Under the pieces are notes generated by a model. That model ran no database searches. It was given only the letters and a program-made list of their open reading frames with translations, and was not told the DNA's origin. From a bacterium UBP8_UBA6595 (GTDB lineage Bacteria; Margulisbacteria; Marinamargulisbacteria; UBA6595), in contig DJIL01000048.1 of NCBI GenBank assembly GCA_002433595.1, positions 546 to 16,630 on the forward strand: a DNA stretch of 16,085 nucleotides, read 5' to 3'. Below, piece by piece: positions 6,287 through 13,992 of the stretch. The position numbers and the translations under genes are program-made. Numbering within the stretch: position 1 is the first letter of the stretch; every line of letters begins with the position of its first letter.

Positions 6287-6975
6287 CGGTTAGCATTCGA
6301 TGGATACTCTATGTACTGGCGCTAATGGGTTTGAGTGCCATTCCCCATGTCTATACTATTCAACAACAGGGGGCGTACTCGTTACAGCAGTGGGTAGCGA
6401 TTTCATGCGCGGGGTTTGCCATCGCAATACTAGGGGCGGCTGGTTATTACTATGAACGAAAAACAATGCGGATTATTAATGATGCGTGTCATAAGGCCAT
6501 GGCTGAACGCCGATTGGCCAACTTGTTTCCTGATTTTTATCGGAAATTAACGCACAAAAATTTGCTAGAAAACTTGCAAACAATTTTTAGTATGTTTAAA
6601 TCGCTGGATCACCTAAAGTCTGCACGCGTGTCGCTAGAAGTTAAAACAGTAAAATTACTATCAAACAGCATTCAAGAAGGCGTTGTGCTAGTTAATAAAG
6701 ATAAAGTGGTTAGCTATATTAATGCCCAGGCTGAACAGGCCTTGCGTTTAATTCCAGGTGAAGTTACAGGCGAAACAATCATTCGACATATTCATAATGC
6801 CGATATTATCAAAGCGTTGGATTTAGCCCTGGAGTCTGAAGAGAAAACTACAGATTTAATCATTGAGTGTGTGGATGGACTGTTTTGGGTTACCGTTTTG
6901 CCGATTCATGACCGATTTGGAAGCGTGTCCCGGGCCCTATTTATAATGAAACAAAAACTGGAAGAATCTATATGA
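6283..6975 (+). CDS. Two-helix membrane protein with PAS domain, no kinase domain
   Basis: The 230-residue protein has two predicted membrane helices (about 7-24 and 36-56), which leave only a very short external loop. A long charged helical linker follows (about 57-125), then a PAS-like domain (about 126-225). The PAS part shows the typical run NSIQEGVVLVNKD, then a strand YINAQAEQALRL, then helices and the closing strands FWVTVLPI and RALFIMKQ. The sequence resembles the PAS of PhoR-type sensor kinases but stops exactly where the HisKA helix would begin. There is no His box, ATPase, GGDEF or output domain. It overlaps ktrA by 4 nt upstream and purL by 4 nt downstream. A role as sensor or adaptor for the KtrAB channel is inferred from position only. 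It could also be a remnant of a sensor kinase, but the downstream overlap with purL argues for an intact, selected end. Confidence 0.8.
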   Translation: MTVSIRWILYVLALMGLSAIPHVYTIQQQGAYSLQQWVAISCAGFAIAILGAAGYYYERKTMRIINDACHKAMAERRLANLFPDFYRKLTHKNLLENLQTIFSMFKSLDHLKSARVSLEVKTVKLLSNSIQEGVVLVNKDKVVSYINAQAEQALRLIPGEVTGETIIRHIHNADIIKALDLALESEEKTTDLIIECVDGLFWVTVLPIHDRFGSVSRALFIMKQKLEESI

Positions 6976-9158
6976 GTTTATCACAATCGGATTGCAATCA
7001 ATTAACACAACTATTGGGTCGCGTGCCTACTGAGGTTGAGGCCTGTGTGGTTGATGTTATGTGGTCAGAGCATTGTTCATATAAAAGCACACGGCCGTTA
7101 TTAAAACGATTTCCGGTTCGTGCTCCGTCTGTTGTGGTTGGGGTTGGGGAAGATGCTGGCATTGTGGCATTTGCTGAGCACAATGGCCGACAGTATGGCT
7201 TAGCCGTTTCGCATGAGTCACACAATCACCCCTCTCAAATTTTACCGATTGAAGGGGCGGCGACGGGTGTTGGCGGCGTTGTTCGGGATGTTTATTGCAT
7301 GGGTGCCGATGTTATTGGGGTGTTAAACTCGCTCCATTTTGGTCAAGGGACGTGGCATACGGAGCATATTGCCAACCAAGTGGTTCAGGGCGTTGGGGAT
7401 TATGCCAATCCGTTGGGGGTTCCTGTATTGGCGGGAGAAACCGTATACCACCCCAGTTATAACGAAAACTGCTTGGTTAATGTTGCCGCTGTGGGGCTAG
7501 TGCCGTTGGACCACATTATACATAGTTACGTGCCAGAGGCTGCAAAAACAGAGCCGTATGACTTAATTCTATTGGGAAAGTCAACGGATGCAACAGGGTT
7601 TGGCGGTGCTACTTTTTCTTCAGTAACCCTAGACCAGTCCGATTCGGCCACCAATATTGGAGCCGTCCAAGTGCATGACCCATTTTTAAAACGTGTAGTG
7701 GTCAATGTATTAAATGCTATTTGGGCGTATGTTCGAGACGCGGACATTGCTGTTGGGTGTAAAGACCTTGGCGCCGGGGGCATTGCCTGTGCAACCTCTG
7801 AAATTACGAGCGCATCAGGGTTTGGCGCGCGTGTGATTTTGGATCAAGTCAATCAATCGGTTCCAAACTTGGACCCGAAAGTTATTGCGTGTTCAGAAAC
7901 ACAAGAGCGATTTTGTTTGGCGGTGCCGCGATCCCATTCGGCCGCTATTTTGGCTATCGCTAATGAAACGTATGCCATGGGCGATACCTATCCCAATGCG
8001 GGGGCTGTAGTAATTGGTGAAGTTGTTCAAGCCCCTCGCTATGTGGTGGAATCAAAGGGTCAGGTAGTGTGTGACTTGCCAATCTCAATTATTACAACGG
8101 ATGTTTTGGTTGAGCGAACCAGTGCCAATCGGGCGGTTGCGTTTGGTGAGTTTGATGTGGCGCCAGTTCACACTGTGGATACGGTGGCCGCCCTTGTGCA
8201 GCACGTTATTGCACACGAAGCCGCTAGGCCAAAAGCATATGTGTACCGTCGGTTTGATCATGGGGTTCGCGGGGATACGATTGTGTCGCCAGGCGAAGCC
8301 GGTGCGGGAGTGGTTGCCCCCATACCGGGGTGTCTGGATGCGGTGGCTGTGAGTATTGATAGCAACCATTATGGGGTTTTAAATTCATATCAATCGGGTG
8401 CAGCAGCCGTTGCGGAGGCGGTGCGCAATGTTATTGCGGTGGGGGGTGATCCGGTTGCATTAACGGATTGTTTAAATTACGGAAACCCAGAAAACCCCGA
8501 TGTTTTTTTTGATATTCAACAAGGGATTCAAGGCATTGCGGATGCCGCAACCGCCTTGGGTGGATCGGACCCATTGCCCGTTATTTCAGGTAATGTCAGT
8601 TTGTATAATGAATCTAAAACGGGGTCCTCGGTGTGCCCCTCGCCGGTTGTCTTGGCCTTGGGTAAAATGGCGGACTTTCGTCAATCGGTTACTATGGTAT
8701 TTAAGGCGGTGGGGTCAACCGTGGTATGGGTTGGCAAGGCGCAGGCTCAGTTTGGGGGAACCGTTATTGCCGATGTGCTTCCAGACGCGAATTTCTCGGC
8801 GGTTCCCGAGGTTGACTTTGCCCTTGAGAAGCAACAAAACGATTGGTGTTTAGCGGCGATTCAGAGCCGACGGGTCTTGAGCTGTCATGATATTGCTACC
8901 GGCGGGCTTATTGTTACGTTGTTGGATATGGTGCGAGGCGCTGGCGGCACAGGCACGATAGGGTGTTCGGTGACGGTACCCGAAGCGACATTGTTTACCG
9001 ATTGTTTTTCAGAATCCGGTGGATATGTATTGGAAGTGCCCAGTGATTCGGTTGCGGGGTTGTTAAGCACGGCTGGCTCAGTACCTGTTCGGATATTGGG
9101 TGAAACAGTCGCCCAACCATTAATTAGTGTCAATAAGAAAACGGTGTATAGTCAATGA
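6972..9158 (+). CDS. purL: Phosphoribosylformylglycinamidine synthase, small-type PurL subunit
   Basis: PurL uses ATP to convert FGAR to FGAM in step four of purine synthesis, with ammonia delivered by PurQ and PurS in the small-PurL system. The 728-residue length matches small PurL, not the 1,300-residue fused form. Visible signatures are WSEHCSYKST (31-40, catalytic His34), ESHNHPS (82-88), GAATGVGG (95-102), RDVYCMGA (105-112), KDLGAGGIACATSE in the first domain, ACSETQERFCL, and in the second half GGDPVALTDCLNYGNPENP, SGNVSLYNE and SCHDIATGG. PurQ and PurS are not in the window. The gene starts in a 4-nt ATGA overlap with the PAS gene and ends in another with the outer-membrane protein gene, so a purine enzyme is embedded in a membrane and envelope operon. 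There is no clear Shine-Dalgarno, which points to coupling. Confidence 0.95.
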   Translation: MSLSQSDCNQLTQLLGRVPTEVEACVVDVMWSEHCSYKSTRPLLKRFPVRAPSVVVGVGEDAGIVAFAEHNGRQYGLAVSHESHNHPSQILPIEGAATGVGGVVRDVYCMGADVIGVLNSLHFGQGTWHTEHIANQVVQGVGDYANPLGVPVLAGETVYHPSYNENCLVNVAAVGLVPLDHIIHSYVPEAAKTEPYDLILLGKSTDATGFGGATFSSVTLDQSDSATNIGAVQVHDPFLKRVVVNVLNAIWAYVRDADIAVGCKDLGAGGIACATSEITSASGFGARVILDQVNQSVPNLDPKVIACSETQERFCLAVPRSHSAAILAIANETYAMGDTYPNAGAVVIGEVVQAPRYVVESKGQVVCDLPISIITTDVLVERTSANRAVAFGEFDVAPVHTVDTVAALVQHVIAHEAARPKAYVYRRFDHGVRGDTIVSPGEAGAGVVAPIPGCLDAVAVSIDSNHYGVLNSYQSGAAAVAEAVRNVIAVGGDPVALTDCLNYGNPENPDVFFDIQQGIQGIADAATALGGSDPLPVISGNVSLYNESKTGSSVCPSPVVLALGKMADFRQSVTMVFKAVGSTVVWVGKAQAQFGGTVIADVLPDANFSAVPEVDFALEKQQNDWCLAAIQSRRVLSCHDIATGGLIVTLLDMVRGAGGTGTIGCSVTVPEATLFTDCFSESGGYVLEVPSDSVAGLLSTAGSVPVRILGETVAQPLISVNKKTVYSQ

Positions 9159-10726
9159 TAAAATTATTAGTAATGAGTCTAGTCGTTGCCATTAGTGTGG
9201 GCGCCGCAGATGTTGGTGATGTATTTATTAAGAAAACAATTCTTTCCCCGCAATCCGCCTGGGTGTTTTCAGATGTTGAAGCGGATGAACACGATTTGGG
9301 TAATCAATTTGCCAATACCTTCGCCAAAAAGATTAAGCGCATGAAGCGGTTTGATTTTGTTCAGTTTGACCCGGCGGTTTTTCAACCCGTGTATGAGAGC
9401 CTTCATGCTACCAGTACAGCGAATATCGACAGTGTGACACATGCATTGAAAACCCATGTGCTTGATGACATTGAAACACTGATAACCAGTGACGCCTATA
9501 AACGCCGACGGGTTCGGGCCATTCAGCAGCATAGAGGGGTTAGCTTTGCGAAGACCAAAGGCAAGTCAAGCGCCTATACAGTGGATGAATTGAGTATATT
9601 GATGAACGCTATTTATGTGTATATTCCATATATTAAATCAGTGGCAACGACTACGGTAGAGGGTCCGAACCCTGCTACAGTACGGACCATAACCGGGGGC
9701 GTGTTGTGGTACAACGTTCAAATGAGTTCAACGGGCAACATTGATATTGTGCTGGCAGACAATATTGAGCGTACAAGCACCATGGTTCTACCCGCATCAA
9801 TGGCGATTGAGTCGCTGATGGATATTGGCATTATTGGGTCGTTACAAAGTAAAACAATAAAAGCAACAAAGGCCATGCCTATGTTTACCTTGGTTTCAAA
9901 AACAACGAGCGTATCGGGCCGAGACTATACGCTGTCATTAACAAAAGACAGTGGCGCAAATCTGGATGACTTGTTCTTCTTGCAAGAAGATATGGATGTG
10001 GATGGCCGGGTGAAGCGAAAAACGGTAGGCATTATGCGAATTGCCCAATCATCCCAGGATAATTGGGTCGTGGGGTATCAGCACACAGGGTCTGTTCGAG
10101 ATCGGGGCGGGTATGTGATTGAGTCCCCGCGGCGAGGGTTTCAACTGGGCGCTGGGATTCAACAGTTTAGTGAAATACAGGCGGCTCAAATTCTAAAGTA
10201 TGCGGACGGAAATCAGGTGAGCACGTTGCCATTTAAAACAGCGTCAGGATGGTATGCCAGTTTAGATTACAATATTGGTAGGCATTTCGGGGTTTCTCAG
10301 CTATTTTTAGGTGTTGATTATTCCGGGCTAGCCCTGCATTCAGCGATTGGTGATTTCAACGGCAGTGGCAATCGGGTGCAAACGTATCATACGCGGGTGT
10401 CCAAAAAGTTTTGGTGGCAACGCCATGCCTTACGGTTGGACATTGGCACAGGAACCGAGTGGTTTCGATTGTCAAACAATCAAATCAAGGACTATGAACT
10501 TAAGCTGAGATCCATGAAGTACGGCATTGGCTATGAACTTATGCTGGGATCGCGCTGGTTGCTTACAGCAACCGCTACCCAAAGCCGTATTATTCGGCTG
10601 AGTAAATTGTCGTATAAATTAAATGACACGCGCTACAATTATAGCGCATCGGATGCGAATCAATTGGGGGTTCATTACAACCGTGGATACATGACGTATC
10701 AATGGGGGGTTCGGGTTGACTTTTAG
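9155..10726 (+). CDS. Exported protein with periplasmic N-terminal region and C-terminal outer-membrane beta-barrel
   Basis: The 523-residue protein starts with a Sec signal peptide (MIKLLVMSLVVAISVGAA, cleavage near 17-18). Residues about 20-240 form a soluble domain I do not recognise; its ANTFAKKIKRMKRFDF start is loosely like CsgG/TolB-type proteins. Residues about 255-325 (LDDLFFLQED, then VGIMRIAQSS, then WVVGYQHTGS) look like a small beta domain similar to the FlgT C-terminal fold; this is a visual match only. Residues about 328-523 alternate in a pattern of aromatic-rich amphipathic strands and end VRVDF, the terminal Phe typical of BAM substrates, so a barrel of roughly eight strands is likely. 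The start overlaps purL by 4 nt (ATGA) with no Shine-Dalgarno. It is followed after 28 nt by three more exported proteins that probably work with it. Confidence 0.7.
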   Translation: MIKLLVMSLVVAISVGAADVGDVFIKKTILSPQSAWVFSDVEADEHDLGNQFANTFAKKIKRMKRFDFVQFDPAVFQPVYESLHATSTANIDSVTHALKTHVLDDIETLITSDAYKRRRVRAIQQHRGVSFAKTKGKSSAYTVDELSILMNAIYVYIPYIKSVATTTVEGPNPATVRTITGGVLWYNVQMSSTGNIDIVLADNIERTSTMVLPASMAIESLMDIGIIGSLQSKTIKATKAMPMFTLVSKTTSVSGRDYTLSLTKDSGANLDDLFFLQEDMDVDGRVKRKTVGIMRIAQSSQDNWVVGYQHTGSVRDRGGYVIESPRRGFQLGAGIQQFSEIQAAQILKYADGNQVSTLPFKTASGWYASLDYNIGRHFGVSQLFLGVDYSGLALHSAIGDFNGSGNRVQTYHTRVSKKFWWQRHALRLDIGTGTEWFRLSNNQIKDYELKLRSMKYGIGYELMLGSRWLLTATATQSRIIRLSKLSYKLNDTRYNYSASDANQLGVHYNRGYMTYQWGVRVDF

Positions 10727-10754
10727 ATAAAAAAGTTGTAAATTTAGACTTATT

Positions 10755-12029
10755 ATGATAAAAATACAGCGAAAAATTCTAATTGCATTACTAATAAGCA
10801 CGGTTGTTTATGCAGGTGGACCTGTATCCAAGCAAGCCACATTCATGGACGCGACCTCGTCATCCGAAATTTTGCTCGAAGCAACAGGGATTTATAAATC
10901 CAACGAGCGAAGCAAGCGGAGAAAGAAAAAAGATATTAAACGCAATGGCGTCAAACAGGCAATGAATGACTCTCGAAAAGCGGCCGTGTACTTTTTACTG
11001 CTTAGTGGAACCGACCCAATTTTAACGCAAGATTCTGAGAAGCTAGCGTTTAAAGCAATTGAAGATAGCTTTTTTAGTTCAGATAATATTTTGCGCTATA
11101 TTAGTTATGAAGACGGAGTTCCTAAAAGCAAAATATTAACGGATGGAGAAACAGGTATTCGGGTTGTTCAGCAGGTTAAAGTGAACAAAGAGGCCTTGAT
11201 TTTAGATTTAGAAAAGCGAGGGGTCCTGATTGAAAAAGATGATCTTTTGGATCAGATAGGCAATCCCTTTATTATGGTTTTGCCATCGGTAGCGGATGAT
11301 CAAAACCCCTTGGCTATGATTAAGGAAGACAGCCAATTGGGGCATGCCGCCGCAGTTATTCAGAGTTTGTTAACCGCTCGTCAATACGATGTCGTATTAC
11401 CCGATCAACAGCAATTTCTAAGTGATTTAGTGGATGGGCAGTTGTCGCTTAAAGATATTCCAACAGATATGGCTTACCAGCTGGCGCTGTCTGTAGGGAG
11501 TGATATTTATATTGATTTCGAGGTTTCTGAAGTCGATGCCGGTTACGGAACCCAAAAAATAGCCGTTCGTGTGCGTGCCTTTGAAACGACAACGGCTCGA
11601 CTCCTTGGATCTGAAACCGGTTATAGCGAAGCCCGTTCAGGCGATACTATGATTTCTATTGAAGAGGCGATGTTGTCGGCGTTAAGCAATGTGTTATCCC
11701 GAGTAACAGCCTATTGGAAAAAAGATATTTATAAGGGCTTGCAATATAAAGTTATTGTTTCAATTGACACTGGGTTCAGCCAAGACAACCTTGAGCACGT
11801 ACAGGATAGTATTATAGATAGTTTGGATGCGGTATCTGTGAAGACTAAAGAACAGATTGTAACCGATCAAACACTTGATTATGTGTTATGGGTAGACCCC
11901 AATGACTATGAAACGTCTCGGAAAGTATGGCGGAAAATTCGTGGCGAATTTAGAGACTTGTCGCGAATGGGCCGTGTGTCATTGGTTAACCAGAATCGCA
12001 AATTGTTAATTATTCGAATAGCACCATAA
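10755..12029 (+). CDS. Exported protein with LPP20-like and CsgG/TolB-like regions (DUF6175-like)
   Basis: The 424-residue product has a signal peptide (MIKIQRKILIALLISTVVYA, cleavage after residue 20). A first region (about 38-160) has the LPP20/FlgT-N pattern of a strand (ILLEATGIY) followed by a helix (MNDSRKAAVYFLLL) and GTDPIL, and carries a very basic stretch at 51-63. A second region (about 170-325) starts PFIMVLPS and has LARQ-type helices, SDIYIDFEV and an outer strand ARLLGSETGY, a CsgG/TolB-like layout. A third region (326-424) ends the chain. From memory, the order and motifs resemble the DUF6175 family of exported proteins; no search was run. There is no Shine-Dalgarno before ATG 10755. 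The next gene begins at the nucleotide after its TAA, so the two are almost certainly co-translated. Confidence 0.7.
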   Translation: MIKIQRKILIALLISTVVYAGGPVSKQATFMDATSSSEILLEATGIYKSNERSKRRKKKDIKRNGVKQAMNDSRKAAVYFLLLSGTDPILTQDSEKLAFKAIEDSFFSSDNILRYISYEDGVPKSKILTDGETGIRVVQQVKVNKEALILDLEKRGVLIEKDDLLDQIGNPFIMVLPSVADDQNPLAMIKEDSQLGHAAAVIQSLLTARQYDVVLPDQQQFLSDLVDGQLSLKDIPTDMAYQLALSVGSDIYIDFEVSEVDAGYGTQKIAVRVRAFETTTARLLGSETGYSEARSGDTMISIEEAMLSALSNVLSRVTAYWKKDIYKGLQYKVIVSIDTGFSQDNLEHVQDSIIDSLDAVSVKTKEQIVTDQTLDYVLWVDPNDYETSRKVWRKIRGEFRDLSRMGRVSLVNQNRKLLIIRIAP

Positions 12030-13361
12030 ATGGCTATACGACTCGGCCTATTACTGGGTATTTTTTGTACGGCGCTTTCAGTGCTGTCCGCCGAGCCCGA
12101 ATGGTTTCAAACCCCTACACAAACAGAGTATCATGTTGATGCGTATTGGTTTGGCGTGGGGCACTCAAGCCAGCTAAAGCGAGCCATCGATGAAGCGACC
12201 GCAACATTGGCGGGTCAAATTGAAACGACCATCGCACAAAAAGTCAGCATTAAAGATACAGAAACTCAAACAGGGTCTGTGACACAGTATCGTCGATCAC
12301 GCCAATCAGAAATTCGCAGTGTTATTCGGCAAACCTTGGGAAATACCCAAATTGTAAAACAGGTTAAAGCGCAAGACGGTTACTACGTCATGGTCGTGTT
12401 GAATAAAGACCAGTATCGATCAGGGCTTTACAATCAGCTGAAACAACTGAATCGGGATTTAAATACAGAGTCCGTGTACCAAGATATGTTACTAAGTGCG
12501 AAGCATTATCAAAAAGCATTGCTTAAATTTGATTCGTTATTGGAGAAATCCATGCGCTATGATACCGTAATCTCTTTGTATAATTATGTATCACCAACGC
12601 CATTTTTGCCTAAGCATGCGGGGCTAACACGAACCAGCGTTCAGGCTAAAAAAACCGCATATTTAGCTGGGTTTTCATTGGCGCTAGACTCAGATGAGGG
12701 GGTTCGTATGCCTTTGGGCCGACCCGTGGATGTGCCCGTGCGTGTGCGCATGGATTGGAATGGTGCCCCCGTAGCGGATTGTGTCATTCGTGTTGTATAC
12801 AGTGATTCGACGGTGTTGGGAGAGTATACAACGGATGCATTGGGTCAGGTTGAATTTCAACCGTACGGACTACCATTGTCGGCAAGTGATCAATATGTGA
12901 CGGCCCGTATTCAGTTAAGAGGGCGTGCGCAGCAATGGCAAGCCGATATGCCAAACCCGATCAAAATCCCGTACACCGTTAGTGATTTAAGTTATACTCC
13001 GGTTGCTGTGACGTTTAATACCGACGACACGGCCTGGGATAAACAGCTAAAGCGTCCCATTTACGCGACGTTTCAGGCGCTCGGATATTCGGTGAAAAAA
13101 TCGGCTGAACTTTCGGTTCAGGTTGGCGTTGAGATTGTTGAAGAAAAAACAATGCGTTCGTATCGGAAAAATAACTACTATATATCGGGCACTATTGTAT
13201 TAACTGCCGATGCCAACGGAGAAGCGTCTATGACGACGGTATCCATTCCGTTTAAAGCATTGGCAAAAAATCGAAAAAAAGCAATTGCAAAGATTGCCAG
13301 TGATGTCGTTATGCCAAAGATTCGTGTGCTTGAGTTATTAGCGTTAAAAGGAGATAAGTAA
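12030..13361 (+). CDS. Exported LPP20-domain protein with Ig-like domain
   Basis: The 443-residue protein has a signal peptide ending VLSA at residue 21. An LPP20-like domain (about 23-130) begins EPEWFQ, with YWFGVGHSS and a helix RAIDEATATLAGQIE, and ends GYYVMVVLNKDQY. A helical segment (133-172) leads to a region (225-312) with the look of an immunoglobulin-like or carboxypeptidase-regulatory beta sandwich (PVDVPVRVRMDWNGAPVADC, then TTDALGQVEF). The last region (about 325-440) again resembles a CsgG/FlgT-like alpha/beta domain (AELSVQVGVEIVEE, then a long Lys-rich helix). It starts directly after the preceding stop codon and shares one base of its stop with the next ATG (TAATG). Homology to LPP20 proteins is a pattern call. 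It is probably a soluble periplasmic partner of the adjacent lipoprotein and barrel. Confidence 0.7.
   Translation: MAIRLGLLLGIFCTALSVLSAEPEWFQTPTQTEYHVDAYWFGVGHSSQLKRAIDEATATLAGQIETTIAQKVSIKDTETQTGSVTQYRRSRQSEIRSVIRQTLGNTQIVKQVKAQDGYYVMVVLNKDQYRSGLYNQLKQLNRDLNTESVYQDMLLSAKHYQKALLKFDSLLEKSMRYDTVISLYNYVSPTPFLPKHAGLTRTSVQAKKTAYLAGFSLALDSDEGVRMPLGRPVDVPVRVRMDWNGAPVADCVIRVVYSDSTVLGEYTTDALGQVEFQPYGLPLSASDQYVTARIQLRGRAQQWQADMPNPIKIPYTVSDLSYTPVAVTFNTDDTAWDKQLKRPIYATFQALGYSVKKSAELSVQVGVEIVEEKTMRSYRKNNYYISGTIVLTADANGEASMTTVSIPFKALAKNRKKAIAKIASDVVMPKIRVLELLALKGDK
13348..13353 (+). promoter_or_regulatory. Ribosome binding site of the lipoprotein gene
   Basis: AAGGAG lies 7 nt before ATG 13361, inside the end of the preceding gene. 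It is one of the few consensus Shine-Dalgarno sites in the window and supports this start. Confidence 0.6.
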
Positions 13362-13960
13362 TGATCAAAAGATATTTAGCCGTATTCGGAGTCGCCATAA
13401 TGGCTATAAGTGTGTTGCAGGGGTGCGGAGCACCTGAAGAGTATGTGGGCATGGAAACGATTGTTGAAACCAGTCAAAAACGTGTGCCGAAATGGGTTAA
13501 AAAGCCCCCCAAGCCGAGTCGGAAATACTATTATTTTGTGGGGCAAGAAGATGGTAAAACCCGTAGCGATGTGTACGCATACCAGCGTGCAATAGCTGAA
13601 ATCAGTTCATTTTTGAACACACGTGCTGAAACGTTTTATTCCCAAAAGGAAACTAGTGACGGTCTCGATACGTTAAGCAAATACCGTGAAAACTACATTC
13701 AAATGGTATCCAATTCGTCAATTCGTGGTGCGTTACGTAAAGAACGTTACATGGAAAAAGTGAAAAAAACAGTAGTAAATGGCCATGATCGATTTTTCCG
13801 TCATTATGTTTTAGTTGCGATTAGTAAAAAAGATTTGAAAGCCAGTGAAGAACGCACCTTAACGCAGCAGTTGAATGAAGCGAAGGCCACTGATCCGGCT
13901 GCAGCCGATGTCTTATTGGGCATTCGGGACATGATTCAGCAAACTGTGGTCGACGATTAA
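13361..13960 (+). CDS. LPP20-family lipoprotein
   Basis: The 199-residue product is a predicted lipoprotein. A basic start (MIKRYLAVFG) and hydrophobic core lead to the lipobox LQGC with the acylated Cys at 22. Residue +2 is Gly, not Asp, so sorting to the outer membrane is expected if Lol rules apply. The mature part has the LPP20 pattern: VPKWVKKPP (42-50), YYYFVGQEDG (56-65), a helix VYAYQRAIAEISSFL (71-85), and a closing strand RHYVLVAISKKDL (147-159). This is the same order as in the preceding 443-residue protein, so the two are likely paralogous modules. It closes the envelope block. RecG follows after a 32-nt gap. Confidence 0.8.
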   Translation: MIKRYLAVFGVAIMAISVLQGCGAPEEYVGMETIVETSQKRVPKWVKKPPKPSRKYYYFVGQEDGKTRSDVYAYQRAIAEISSFLNTRAETFYSQKETSDGLDTLSKYRENYIQMVSNSSIRGALRKERYMEKVKKTVVNGHDRFFRHYVLVAISKKDLKASEERTLTQQLNEAKATDPAAADVLLGIRDMIQQTVVDD

Positions 13961-13992
13961 ACGGCACTGATTGGATTGAGTCCCATTGATTC

